NCBI RefSeq assembly: GCF_000801105.2 | Contig: NC_079517.1 | Span: 22,701,579 to 22,765,578, forward strand | Length of the DNA stretch: 64,000 nt | Direction of reading: 5' to 3' | Source: Raphanus sativus | Taxonomy: Eukaryota; Streptophyta; Magnoliopsida; Brassicales; Brassicaceae | Shown: positions 21,271 through 32,898 of the stretch, piece by piece | How the letters are laid out: each line of letters opens with the position of its first letter | How positions within the stretch are numbered: the stretch's first letter is position 1 | The notes under the pieces: model-generated | What the model was told of the DNA's origin: nothing | Database searches by the model: none | The model's input: the letters and a program-made list of their open reading frames with translations, nothing else | Position numbers and translations under genes: made by a program

Positions 21271-21506
21271 TAAGTTTAAATTCGGTTTAAATAAATAAAA
21301 TCATATTACAGGTTGAAATTATTTAGAGTTTTCTAAAATTTAGTCATACTGAAAATAAAAAAAAAATAAGTCATATAAGTAAATTTAAGATAAATTTCAT
21401 AAAAAATTAAAAATATATAATGTATCAATAAATAATTTTTATTACGTAAAATAATTTTCCAACAAAAAATATATCCGCCCTTAAAAAAAGGCGGATCAAA
21501 ATCTAG

Positions 21507-23225
21507 TGCTATTTTAAAATTAACGTCAATACACCATCCAAGGTCATCACTATTTATAGAAAACTAGGAGACAATGAAAACAAAACTAAAGAAAGGATCA
21601 TTACAAAAAGAAACTAACGTGGATACACCAGTTTTAAATGAGTAACAAAGAACAAATACCAATTACGATGGTCGTTCACTTCCATTTTTTACTGCATTTG
21701 TCCACATATTGTCATATTTCTCAGGTTATTAGGGTACTTTCGTTGTTGAGATTCAAGAGTGTCTGTTTTACATGTACTTTTTTTTTGTAACCTAAATGTA
21801 TGTACTTTTTCTTCCTCTTCATTGTTTTCATTGATTACTTCTTCTGAAAAAAACATATGATCGGCACTCGTAAAAAAATATGTAATCCATCACATGCCAA
21901 AACTAACTTTGTTTGTGTCTTAATTAAGAGAAAGGAAGTGCAAATTTAACAATTCTAAAAAAGATTGGAAGATACTAAATATTCTTTCGATCATATTTTG
22001 TAAAGACGCATACTGCAAATTGAATAACTCATTCTGGTTACTGGAATCACATCCTTCACCCCTAAATTTGAATATCTCTGAGCGAAGCTAAAAACTTCTG
22101 ACGGTTGGAAAACTCACAATCTACAAAATAAAATTTCTCTGAAAAAATAATAAACATATTAATGATATTGAGACTTCTTTTGAATTTGAATAAAATTTTT
22201 GAGCTACAAGTGAATAAACATATTATGGGGATGCAGAATTTAAGGTGAAGCGAGGCTGCTTTGCATATAGAACTGAAAACATTAAGATGGACTATGGAAT
22301 ACATGTTTCAACATTCGACTTGCCAAAATATTAGGATTAATTATACAGATATGACTGCTACCACAAGCTTGACCAAACTTTACAATATAAGGTGATTTAG
22401 ATTCTCTGAATATGCTTTCCGGACTTCAAAATATCTTATATTCTAAAGGCACATAACATAATTGCTGATTTCTCAGTTAGGACTGATCAATATTTTTACA
22501 AAGATTTTTTTTTGGTTGTTTTATTCTAGTATGATTATACAGACCACATTGAATTTGAATAATACAATAACAGTTTGTTGTAAAAAATAAATAATAGTTT
22601 TCTGGTCATCACAAATTATAAGTATCTTTCTCCAATCAACAATTTCTAAAAATAGGGTACGCCACGCATGATAGTTATTTCGTGCAAGAATGAAACATTC
22701 AAGTAAAAAATAATAATAGTTGTCTGGTCATCACAAATTATAAATATCCTATTCCTTAAACTTTTTAATTAATATAGCTTATTTTTTCTCCAATCTACAA
22801 TTTCTAAAATAGGGTACGCCACGCATGATAGTTATTTCGTGCAAGAATGAAATACTTAAGGCTGTTGTTAACAATTATGCCAACTAAAATAGTAAACCAG
22901 ATGAATGGAAATGGAAAATAATAGTAAGAACATTACAAGTCTATAACAAAAAAAAATCATGAATTCATGACAAAGGGAATGATAAACCAGTGGCAAAATC
23001 ACCGGTTTTTGTTTTAAATTCATCCTCTAATGGAGTGTAAGTGTGTAACTTTTTCACTAATAAATCGTAGTTTGCATAAAAAAAATAATCCTCGACTAAT
23101 AAACAAACTGAACCGAAAGAAGAAAGGAAATCTCATGCTAGTTACTATCTAATAGAGCCGTGTCTTACTTTAATTTAATTTGTTCATCTAGAAACAATAC
23201 TTTAACTTTAGTTCAGTAGCATAGT
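21507..23225 (+). other. Intergenic upstream of OSM34
   Basis: No convincing gene; the ORF at 22062-22304 (-) has no recognisable domain. The notable content is an imperfect duplication at 22586-22856 (listed separately). Confidence 0.4.
22586..22856 (+). repeat. Imperfect tandem duplication in the OSM34 upstream region
   Basis: TCTGGTCATCACAAATTATAA ... GGGTACGCCACGCATGATAG ... TTCGTGCAAGAATGAAA occurs at about 22598-22693 and again at about 22713-22851, the second copy with about 45 extra bases. Confidence 0.8.
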
Positions 23226-23227
23226 CA

Positions 23228-23234
23228 AGCCGCC
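23228..23234 (+). promoter_or_regulatory. GCC box (AGCCGCC) of the OSM34 promoter
   Basis: AGCCGCC about 130 bases upstream of the TATA box. This is the ethylene-response-factor site known from osmotin/PR-5 promoters. Confidence 0.6.
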
Positions 23235-23354
23235 CCTACCAGTCCATCATTTTATATTTATAAAAATATATAGGCAAATTAACATTCATTGAATGGTTTA
23301 AGTAAAAAAAAAATACTACTAGTCAACTAAAACAAACAGACCAATACTTACCTC

Positions 23355-23362
23355 TATAAAAT
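23355..23362 (+). promoter_or_regulatory. TATA box of OSM34
   Basis: TATAAAAT 68 bases before the start codon, leaving a short leader. Confidence 0.65.
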
Positions 23363-23422
23363 CCATGATAAATACTAACAAAAATTCACACGCCCACACA
23401 AGTAGTAAAGTCGATATATAGA

Positions 23423-24594
23423 ATGGCAAACATCTCACTCTCGGCTTTCATATTCTCCATCCTTTTCTTCATCTCCACGGCGACCGCCGCCACATTCGAG
23501 ATCCTGAACCAATGCGGTTACACCGTATGGGCTGCTGCAAGTCCTGGAGGGGGCAGGCGTCTAAACTCAGGCCAATCGTGGACATTAAATGTTCCAGCTC
23601 GAACGTCTATGGCACGAATTTGGGGTCGGACAAACTGTAACTTTGACTCTTCGGGGCGTGGCCGATGTGAAACAGGTGACTGTACCGGTGGACTTCAATG
23701 TACCGGTTGGGGCCAGCCACCAAACACGTTGGCTGAGTATGCTTTGAACCAATTCAACAACTTAGACTTCTACGACATTTCACTTGTCGATGGATTTAAC
23801 ATTCCCATGGAGTTTAGGTAAGAATACAAGATTACGACAATTTTTTCATAAAGGGTAAAAAAAAAAGAATTGGTTGAATTTCAATTTCCGTTGACAATTC
23901 TAGAGATTGAATAAAATATGTGAAGAGAATAAAAGAGTATCATAAAGTTTCAAAAAGAAAACAAAAATTTAAATTCTGCGTGCAATGAAAAGTAGTTTTT
24001 AAAGCTTGTTAATTCAGTGTTTAAAAAAAAAAAGATTGTTAATTTGATCTTGTAGTCACAATGGCGGAATGTAGAAAATCCAAAAACAAAAATGCTAATC
24101 GTTCCTGTTTATTTTATTTTTCCTGGATTTTCTTTGTTTGTAACACTAGAATAGGTGAAACCATCGTTTCTGGTGGAGAAAATAATTGTAACAATGAAAA
24201 TCTACTATAAAAACATTTTGAATCAATAATGATTATTGTTTATTGTTTGTACAGCGCAACCAGCTCGAATTGCAAGCGGATACTATGCACCGCAGACATA
24301 AACGGACAGTGTCCAAACGTGTTGAGGGCGCCGGGCGGTTGCAACAACCCGTGCACGGTTTTTAAGACGAACGAGTACTGTTGTACAAACGGACAGGGAT
24401 CATGTACCGACACAAACTACTCGAGGTTTTTCAAACAGAGATGTCCTGACGCCTACAGCTATCCACAAGACGACCCGACCAGCACTTTTACTTGCACTAA
24501 CACCAACTACAGGGTCGTGTTTTGTCCAAGGGCTGGGCTCGATGCTACTGGGACCGACCTGCTCCCCATCAAGATGGTCACTGAGGAGAATTAA
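23423..24594 (+). CDS. OSM34: Osmotin / thaumatin-like PR-5 protein, OSM34 orthologue
   Basis: Two exons, 23423-23817 and 24255-24594, with GT-AG borders splitting the Ser codon of MEFS, give 244 aa. Residues 1-22 are a secretion signal (hydrophobic core, cleavage after ATA-A). The mature protein starts [22 protein letters not shown] and has the thaumatin signature around [13 protein letters not shown] and the cysteine-rich second half ([35 protein letters not shown]). Length and layout match Arabidopsis OSM34 (At4g11650). Osmotins are secreted or vacuolar antifungal and osmotic-stress proteins induced by ethylene, jasmonate and ABA; the GCC box and TATA upstream fit this. The reading frame is intact. 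The ORF at 24400-24819 (-) is a shadow. Confidence 0.95.
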
Positions 24595-25443
24595 TAAAGA
24601 GACGAGTCTCCATTGTATGTGTGTGCGCGCGTGAGAATGTACGGGTGACTCACGCTTAATGAATAAAAAATAAAGGCAATAATAGTTACGTTGGTCGACC
24701 AGTGTATAAGTTGGAGTCGTTTTTTCTCTTTCCGGGCAACCTCTATTACAGGGTACCTGAATCTTAAAAATAAAAAAAAATATTAGAATAATGAAAAAGG
24801 GTCCAAAAAAAAATTGCATTCGTTTCTTAGAGGAATTTTAAGCACCGCTCCTTATTCTTTGATTGTCATTTTTCAACTTCTGATCGATTTGCTTTTTTAG
24901 AAACAAATAAATTTTAGAGAAAAAAACTAGAATAGCACATATTAGTTGAAATATAACTAGAATAGCATACATTTTCATTAAATTGCTAGAATATTTTCAG
25001 ATTCCTAATAAATTACAATAAAATCTCTTATTTAATTTGTTATTTTTGATACAAATTTTAAGTATTAAGTCCACGTCACTAATTAGAAACACCACGTCAC
25101 TAATTTATGTCATCAACCGTCCCATAACTCCGATGAAAAGGAAAAAAAAAGTTATATCATCTTCGACGTTACAACTTTCTTCACAACTTTCGTTAAACCC
25201 TAACCGAGTTCGAAATCATCTTCGACGTAACGTAGAATCTCGTTTCGAACTGTTTCGAACTGTTTGCGATATCGTCTTCTCCATTATCATCTTCGCCGAC
25301 CTTGTTAAACCCTAACCGTCTCCGATATCATCTTTGTCACAACTAATCGTCTCGTATCGAACTGTGTCTGAAATTCTCTTCTCTGACATTCTCTTCTCTG
25401 CAAAAGTGTCTACGCAATCGTATCTACGACATCATCTTCTTCG
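24595..25443 (+). other. OSM34 3' flank and left end of the Mutator-like element
   Basis: The OSM34 3' UTR ends in AATGAATAAAAAATAAA near 24657. Around 24917-24990 the words ACTAGAATAGCACAT are typical of MULE/VANDAL ends. From about 25135 the sequence resembles a 5' leader (AACCCTAACCGAGTTCG repeated at 25195 and 25305). The exact left border was not resolved. Confidence 0.45.
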
Positions 25444-25922
25444 GTATGTTGTGGCTGAGTTTGATTTATATTGTGGTCGAGTTTAATTTACGATGTGGCT
25501 GAGTTATAGACTATGTTGTAACTGAGTTATTGGATAGTGTGGCTGAGTTGAGTTTGATTTACGTTGTGAAAATATAGATTTTCATTTCGGCTGAGTTATA
25601 GATTATGTTGTGGCTGAGTTATTGTTAAGATATGGCTGAGTTATTGATTATATTGTGACTGAGTTATTGATTATTTGTGACTGAGTTATTGATTATCATA
25701 CGGCTGAGTTATTGTTATGATATGGCTGAGTTATTGATTATATTGTGACTGAGTTATTGATTTATTGTGGCTGAGTTATTGATTATAATGCGGCTGAGTT
25801 ATTGATTAAGTTGTGGCTGAGTTTTGTTTCTATTATGACTGCGTTATATTGTGGCTGGGTTATATATTTTGTTTTGGTTGAGTTTGTTTCTATTGCGGCT
25901 GATTTATATATATGTGTTTTAG
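25444..25922 (+). repeat. Motif array in the 5' UTR intron of the Ulp1 gene (about 20 copies of GGCTGAGTTA)
   Basis: Between a donor (TTCG|GTATGT) and an acceptor (TTTTAG|GATC), GGCTGAGTTA-type words recur every 20-25 bases, all in the sense orientation, often as TGTGGCTGAGTTATTGATTA. Some copies have one change (GACTGAGTTA, GGTTGAGTTT). Confidence 0.9.
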
Positions 25923-26783
25923 GATCATATGGCTATTTCTGAAGATCAAGCATGGGATTATCCTCCACGACTTTACGCTGAAGGGGCTTCTAAACTAGAA
26001 AATAAAGAGATTAATCACAATATGCATATGGGAGAGTTCCCTAACGTCAGAGAAGCATTAGGAGTGGATGTGTGGGATTACCTGAGGGAGAGTCCTCTTG
26101 GAATTATTGTTAAGCTAGCTGAACGCAAAAGCGTGTGGTCTGGTAAGACTGTACACTATCTACTATGTCGACAGCTTCGAGTAGAGAAGAAGGAGATTTG
26201 GAGTCTAGTTGGCGATGAACCTCTCAGATTTAATTTAAACGAATTTGGTGAGATAATTGGGTTAAACACAGATCCAGTGCCAGCAGAAAGTTTTGAACCT
26301 GACCAATACAAAGAGTTTTGGAAAGTGTTGAAGGTGCCGCTTGGGCAAGGACCAAAGTTAGATTAACTGAGGGTAGCATTAGAGGTCTGTCCGGCGTGGA
26401 GTTTCGATCAGCGTAAATGGCTAGGACTGTTACTTCTTCAAGCCATGGGACTTTATGCTATGCATCATAATTCTAGGATACCGTTTGAAAGTGCAAAAAG
26501 AGTATTCGACGATGAAGCCATGATGACGTATCCATGGGTTCGGATTGCATATGAAGTTCTTGTTGACTCTATTAAGAGGTTGGATCCACAAGGAAAGTCA
26601 TACTTCATAAACGGTCTGACGAACGTGTTATTGGTTTGGGCATATGAGTCTGTCACTTGTTTTGGAGAGCGTTTTGGGAGAGTGGTCGATGAGCAAGAAG
26701 TTTCTCTTTTCCGATGGGGTGGAAAGCGTACACGTACAAGTTTAGATACTGTCATAGCTGAGGAGATTAGAGAACATGGCGAG

Positions 26784-27088
26784 GTAAGGTGTCAGCTGAT
26801 TTATTATTTAATATGTATTAAGTGGCTGGGATAGTGTTTATATGGTAGCTGGGTTTTTTGGTATTAGTTATTTGATGGCTGAGATAGTGTTTATATGGTG
26901 GCTGGGTTTTTGGTACTTTGTGGCTTTTTATTAAATGTTACGGCTGAGTTATTTATTCTTTACGACTGAGTTATGTGTATGTGTTCTTTACGGCTGAGTT
27001 ATTTGTTCTTTACGGCTGAGTGATTTGTTCCTTACGGCTGAGTTATTAGCATGGCTGAGTTATTTTGATTTGGTGGCTGATTTTTTAG
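26784..27088 (+). repeat. Motif array filling intron 1 of the Ulp1 gene (about 11 copies)
   Basis: GT at 26784, AG at 27087-27088. Contains GGCTGAGTTATTT, GGCTGGGTTTTT and ACGGCTGAGT words at roughly 20-30 base spacing, all in sense orientation. Confidence 0.9.
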
Positions 27089-28493
27089 GTGCGCGTGAGA
27101 AAAATGGTTATGAAGGACTCTTTAGAAGAGATGTTTCCTCAGTGGCCGGATGAATCAGATGACACGCTACTTGTGAACTTGATAACCGACATATATACAG
27201 GTCGGTTTGTTAGAGATTTTTGGGTAACATCGATGAAACGCAAACAAACAAAGGCTGGTGGTTCGTCAAAGGCTGAACCACCCATTAAGAAGCAGAAGAA
27301 AGTGAACATCATTGTTGAGGATGAAGTTGCTGTGGAGGGGAAAGGTGCTCGTGAGAAGGAAAATACGGAAGATATTGGGAACAAGAAGATATTGTTGACC
27401 ATAATGCATTCTTTGGAGAAAATTTCTTCAAAAATAGACAACTACGATAATAGATTCGATATCGTCGATGAGAGATTCAACAAATTTGAAGAGCGATTAA
27501 CCAGATACGAGTCTAGAGATTCCAACATTGCTGATTTAGTCAGAACTACAGTGGAGGAGTACTTATCTAAAGTTCTCGAACAACAATCTTTATCGTTGCC
27601 ACCACCGCCACCACCGCCACCACCACCGCAGCAATCTGTCACTAGTTCTGCTAAGGCCTCTCCTGCTAAGGCCTTCAGAACAGTAGCTCAGGCAAGTGAT
27701 GTTGATTTTGTTACTGTTTCTCCTTCTAAAGACCCAACCATAGGACGCGGATGCAGGGTAAAGTTAAAAGGTAAGAGGAGATGAGGTTAAAGAGAAGGAC
27801 GATAAGGAGGCTGAGTTAGCAACGAAGGAGGATGAGTTAGCAAAGAAGGCGGCTGAGTCAAAGAAGAAAGTGACAGATCCTAAGAAACTGGCGGTTGCGT
27901 TAAAGAGACAAGAGGCGGCTGAGAAGAAGGCACGGCTGGTTGAGGAAAGGAAAGAGGCGGCTGAGTTAAAGAAGAAAGCGAATGCGGAAGAGGCCCCAAA
28001 AAGAAAAACGCGTGGCGGTGTAATAACATTAACTGTACCTCAGCCGAAACCGATTCAATCCGATAGTGATTTTGCGGATATTACTGACCAATATATCGCA
28101 GCACAAGACGAAGTGATTCCGGAGTCTGATGTGGAGGAAGAGGACAGAATCAGATCTGCAAGAGTTAAGGAATATCGGGAGAAAAATGTTCAGTTATCTC
28201 CAACTGGCCGTGGCCGTGCATTGTTCGCTGAAAATGCTCCTTCACCACCAGTTTTTCCTCACATTGGAGACAATGGAACGACGTGTATGAGGAAGAATTT
28301 TGAACCTTCACCAGCAATATATGATCCTTTAGCACCGGTTGATCCAGCAAAATTGGATAAACTTAAGGAACACCTAGAGAAACATAAGAACGTTCCCACT
28401 AAAAAAACAGCAGCACATGAGGGTGAGTTCTACAGGATCATCATCACTGAAAGACCGTGGCCAGTGAAAGATTATGGATGGCTGTTTGATGAT

Positions 28494-28805
28494 GTAAGTC
28501 TATGTTCTTTTTTGGCTGAGTTAATTATTCTATGTGGCTGAGTTAGTATTCTTTTTGGCTGAGTTATGTGTTCTTTACGGCTGAGTTTAGTGTACTATAT
28601 GGTTGAGTTATGTCTTCTATATGGCTGTGTTATGTGTTCTTTACGGCTGAGTTTATTATTCTATGTGGCTGAGTTAGTATTCTTTTATGGCTGAGTTATG
28701 TGTTATTTACGGCTGAGTTTAGTGTACTATATGGTTGAGTTATGTCTTCTATATGGTTGAGTTAATTATTCGTTTATATTGATTTGATTTTTTGTTTTTG
28801 TATAG
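28494..28805 (+). repeat. Motif array filling intron 2 of the Ulp1 gene (about 12 copies)
   Basis: GT at 28494, AG at 28804-28805. GGCTGAGTTA alternates with TATGGTTGAGTTATG, and a block of about 150 bases (28500-28640) is repeated at 28650-28765. All copies are in sense orientation. Confidence 0.9.
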
Positions 28806-29519
28806 CATATTAGTGCGTTTCTGCGAGTCCTCACCAAAAGGTCCATGCAAGATCCCAGCCCATATTGGTCCAAGCGCATTGCATTTATTGACTTTTGGTT
28901 CCTCAGTACATTGGTTCACGATTACACGCAGTTCAAGATAAATCCATCGCGGATGAAATTCAAAGATAATGGCTATGAAGAGTTAATAAACGGTAGGATG
29001 TCCCTGGACTGTCCTACAAACTTGAAGTGGTATGAGGATGTGGATCATCTGTACGGAGTGCTTCAAACTGGTGGCGATCATTGGGTGGCGTTTCACGTAG
29101 ATCTGCTTAAGGAGAAGATTGATTGCTATGATCCAATCATTGGACAGGTAACACCCGAAAGTGAAAAGAAGATTGTAGATTCATTTAAGCCTCTTACGCA
29201 AATGCTACCTGCGATGTTGAACGAGAATATTCCTCCCACATTCCGAAAACCCAGAAAGACGCAGTTTGCGTTCCGAATGAGGAAAGGCAAATACATTCCA
29301 CAAAACAACCAGATTGGCGATTGTGGAGTGTATGCATTGAAGTTTGTGGAATGCTTAGCGCTTGGCGTGACTTTTGATGGGATAAATGATAGTAATATTC
29401 AAGGTATACGGGTGAAGATGACAGCAGATATCCTCGTTGAAAAAGGAAATGACATGTATGAACAATTTAAGTAGCTTTTTGAACGATTTGTATTTGACTT
29501 TAGCTAATGGTATGTTTCT

Positions 29520-29885
29520 ATAAGCCAGCCACATTGTTTCAATAAGCCAGCTACATTGTTTCAATAATTCAGTCGTATCGTTTCAAACCACAAACATACC
29601 CTCAAAAATCGAAAGGGTTTAATATAACCCAGCCACATCGTTTCAATAAGCCAGCCGTATCGCTTAGATAATCCAGCCAAACCACAAACATACCTTCAAA
29701 AATCGAAAGGGGTTAATATAACCCATCCACATCGTTTCAATAAGCCATTCATATCGCTTAGATAATCCAGCCAAACCACAAACATACCCTCAAAAATCGA
29801 AAGGGTTTAATAAAGCCCATCCACATCGTTTCAATAAGCCAGCCGTATCGCTTAGATAATCCAGCCAAACTACAAACATACCCTA
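29520..29885 (+). repeat. Opposite-orientation motif array downstream of the Ulp1 gene
   Basis: Words such as AAGCCAGCCACATCGTTTCAATAA and AATCCAGCC recur about 12 times, embedded in a longer unit (CAAACATACCCTCAAAAATCG) repeated about four times. Confidence 0.8.
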
Positions 29886-30523
29886 ATATTGGAAAATGTA
29901 CTTTAAAAAGTTACTACAAATTAATATTATCAGTTTTAGATGAATATATAACCAACAGACTATGTATATTTCATTGAATTTACAAGTTTTGAATTGATAA
30001 TGGTCTTGAGGTATAAGTTATCTTACAAACACTTAAAACCTTATGTAACTATATATGTGTTGAACGCACCAAATACAAAGTATACCATATAAATGTTTTT
30101 ACAACTGAATTTGTGTAATTTCTTATATTTTATAGTGGTAACTAAACCATAATCACTAAATCCTAAACACTAACCCCCAAATACTTAACCCTAAACCCTA
30201 AAACATAAAATTATCCTAAACATAAACTCAGCCGTAATATGACATTAACTCAGCCGTTGGACGGGAACTTGAAAATATGTTTGTGCGGGAACTTGAAAAT
30301 ATTTTAGCCCATAGCTGGCCCAGCTCTATATATAGATGTAATAAAGTAACTTTTTCAGAAGAAAAAGTTGGAATTAGGGTTCTTAAAGAAAAGTGTCTTC
30401 CTCATCTAATCGAGTAAACATTTTGTTACAAAATCAAGAGAACAAATGTTTGGGAGAATCAAAACGGTTCTTAAAGAAAAGTAACATTTTGTTTCGGAGA
30501 ATTTTAATCGCGTTGCAAGATCG
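29886..30523 (+). other. Central spacer of the MULE with telomere-like repeats and a TATA box
   Basis: AT-rich. CCTAAACACTAACCCCCAAA and ACCCTAAACCCTAAA at about 30160-30205 are telo-box-like words. Two TAACTCAGCC motifs lie near 30230-30255. TATATATA at 30327-30334 is a possible promoter for a short transcript into 30524-30601. Two TTCTTAAAGAAAAGT direct repeats are at 30380 and 30470. Confidence 0.5.
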
Positions 30524-30601
30524 ATGTTTCGTCATCAAATGTGGTTGCTGAAGAGGGATTGGGCACTTGGTCGCAAGAAGCCTGATTGGATGCTAACTTG
30601 A
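30524..30601 (+). other. Possible small ORF (25 aa) or gene remnant in the MULE centre
   Basis: MFRHQMWLLKRDWALGRKKP... stops after 25 codons, about 190 bases downstream of a TATA box and transcribed leader-like sequence. It could be the start of a third gene (VANDALs have a vanB) whose remainder was lost, or chance. The following sequence returns to motif array. Confidence 0.3.
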
Positions 30602-30603
30602 GT

Positions 30604-30895
30604 TTGGCTTTACAAGTCAATAACCCAGCCTTTACAAGTCAATAACTCAGCCTGTACAAGTCAATAACTCAGCATATACAAGTCAATAACTCAGCCTTCA
30701 TATGTAAATAACCCAGCCTTTACAAGTCAATAACTCAGCATGTACAAGTTAATAACTCAGCCTTTACAAGTCAATATCTCAGCCACATTATTTAGTTAAC
30801 TCAGTCTTTCATATAACTCAGTCTTTAAATGTCAATAACACAGCCGTAATTAAAACATTAAAATCAACAACTCAGCCACATAATTGAAACCAATA
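30604..30895 (+). repeat. Motif array downstream of the MURA gene (about 12 copies of TAACTCAGCC)
   Basis: The unit TACAAGTCAATAACTCAGCC repeats at about 20-25 bases. Relative to the minus-strand transposase gene the motif reads GGCTGAGTTA in the sense direction. Confidence 0.9.
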
Positions 30896-31364
30896 CATCA
30901 CTTTTAAATCGGACAAGTTTTTACATTATGACCACTCTGTCTACAACGAGAACATGTGTGTTCTTTCCTAGGACGTTTGTTTTCAAGTGCAACCTCTAAA
31001 GCATATTTCATTCTATTTTTCTTAGGCCTTCCTGGCTGACGACGAATAGACGGGGGAAAGAATGGTAGGTTAACCACGTTATCTGGAACTGGTTGCGCTG
31101 AATCAACCGGCATGACTGATTGAGCGTATGGCACACCAAATAAGCGTTGGTATAGTAAGGACTGCACAGGGATATACGAGAAACATTCCTGGACTCCGCA
31201 GCTGCGATTGCATGCGAACATGGAATTCTCTCCCGTTCGAAACGCCTGCATGTGCTCTTTCTCCCTTCCAAGTTAACAACATGCAAAGACTCACCATATG
31301 TAACTTCAGTGTGATGAGCATCGATCCTTTGAACCGTCAACAGTCTCGCGGTAGTAACACGACC

Positions 31365-31617
31365 CTATTATAGATAAATAAACAATGAAAAGCATTATAG
31401 GCTGACTTACTTGAAAAGCATTATAGGCTGACTTATTAAAGTTACGGCTGACTTATACAATATAAAGGCTGACTTATGCAATCTATGTGGGTTGACTTAG
31501 GCAATCTACTGGGCTGACTTATGCAATCTATTTGGCTGACTTATGTAACTAACTATAATATGGGTTGACTTATGCAATCTATTTGAGCAGACTTATTCAA
31601 CATTAAGGCTGACTTAC
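31365..31617 (-). repeat. Motif array in MURA intron 2, with polarity reversed
   Basis: About 10 copies of GGCTGACTTA on the plus strand at about 25-base spacing (GGCTGACTTATGCAATCTAT). Here the motif is antisense to the gene and carries C instead of G at the seventh base. Confidence 0.85.
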
Positions 31618-32490
31618 CTGTAGTAGTTTCTCTACACAGCGTGTAAGCGTGGTTGGCTGCGATGCAGCAACATCTCTCCGTTCAGCAAACCATCTGGTCA
31701 TCATAACCCGTATCGATTCTAATAGTCGAACAATGTTAAGACCTCTAGCATTTGACAATGCTCTGTTCATTGATTCCGCAGTGTTCGTAGTCATCAAATT
31801 ATACCTTTCGCCCGGAAAATGAACACGCGCCCACAATCGAGGATCTGCTCTTTCGAGGTAGCCGTGAAGTTCAGGATAAATCGCTTTAATCTCCTCGTAA
31901 ATCGCAGTAAAGTCAGGCATCCTAAAACATCTCGCCGCTTTCTTCACCAGACGAAATACATCTTTTCCTTTGTACCGTCCCAAAATGTTCTTATATAAAT
32001 GGTACGTGCAAATTCCCCGAGAAGCTAACGGATACACATTTCGAATAGCCTTCCCAATCGACTTATGCGTATCTGAGATTATCGCAAGACCCTTGTCGTC
32101 TGGTATCAAATGTTTTGGTTGCGTAAAAAACCAGTGACACGAATCGTCATTTTCTGTGTCGACCACAGCGAATGCTATTGGAAAAATCTGAAAGTTGCCA
32201 TCCTGAGCTAGTGCGGTTAGAAGCGTCCCTTTGTATTTGCCATTAAGAAACGTACCGTCGACAACAACAACTTTGCGCATGATAGGAAGCCCATTAATGC
32301 TCGCACCAAATGCAAGGAACATATACATGAATCTTCCAAACTCATCGATTTGAAGACGCGTTACTGTATCCGGATTTGCACTTCTTATCATGTATAAGTA
32401 AGAAGGCAAGTTTTCAAACCCACTCTCAGGTGTTCCCTCATCGATTTCCCTTGAAAATTTCAGCGTCTTATATGATTTCCAATAAGACAT

Positions 32491-32898
32491 CTACACAAAT
32501 GAAGACAAATAACTCAGCCGAAACGTATAAATAACTCAGCCGACGCGCATAAATAACTTAGCCAAAACATATAAATAACTCAGCCGAAGCGTATAAATAA
32601 CTCAACTCAGTCCAATAACCTAACTAACTGAGCCCAAACCTATAAATAACTAAGCCGAAACCTATAAATAACTCGGCCGACGCGTATACATAATTCAGCC
32701 CAAACCTATAAATAACTCAGCCAAAACAAATAAATAACTCAGTCCAATAACTTAGATAACTCGGCCGAAACCTATAAATAACTCAGCCCAACCTAATAAC
32801 TTAACTAACTCAGCTGAAACATGTGATAAAACAGCCAAATAGTTAAGATATAACTCATCCTTATAGTAAATGTAAGTCAGCCTTTAGAAAATATTTAC
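32491..32898 (-). repeat. Motif array filling MURA intron 1 (about 18 copies)
   Basis: ATAAATAACTCAGCCGAAACGT-type units on the plus strand, so GGCTGAGTTATTTAT on the sense strand of the transposase gene, at about 22-base spacing. Confidence 0.9.

Larger units (their letters stand above)
19149..21506 (+). mobile_element. Non-autonomous Helitron (2358 bp) carrying a hAT insertion
   Basis: Begins TCTATATTATTAAAGTTGAAG and ends with hairpin TCCGCCCTTAAAAAAAGGCGGA, TCAAAAT, CTAG. It lies between A (19148) and T (21507), the Helitron target. Its first 46 bases are identical to the 5' end of the minus-strand Helitron ending at 36902. It contains the hAT element at 19273 and a tandem array of about 230-bp units. 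No Rep/helicase gene. Confidence 0.85.
25929..29474 (+). pseudogene. DUF1985 plus Ulp1-like cysteine protease gene of the MULE (VANC/KI type), with a nonsense codon and a frameshift
   Basis: Exons 25929-26783, 27089 to 28493, and 28806-29474. Exon 1 encodes DUF1985 (WSLVGDEPLRFNLNEFGEI...) but is interrupted in frame by TAA at 26364-26366; similarity continues in the same frame (VALEVCPAWSFDQRKWLGLL). Exon 2 has a basic NLS-like KPPIKKQKK-type stretch, a coiled coil (RFDIVDERFNKFEERL), a Pro10 run and a Lys/Ala/Glu repeat, and shifts frame by one near 27765-27785. Exon 3 is a peptidase C48 (Ulp1) domain with His in GGDHWVAFHVD, Asp in DCYDP, Gln and Cys in NQIGDCGVYALKF, so the catalytic set is complete. 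Such proteins accompany MURA in KI/VANDAL MULEs, and VANDAL VANC factors are anti-silencing proteins. That this is a VANC homologue is inference. Confidence 0.8.

Noticed and set aside
24400..24819. 139-aa minus ORF over OSM34 exon 2
   Set aside because: Shadow of the intact osmotin exon and its 3' UTR.
27442..27642. 66-aa minus ORF with a Gly10 run
   Set aside because: Antisense of the poly-Pro codons in the Ulp1 gene.
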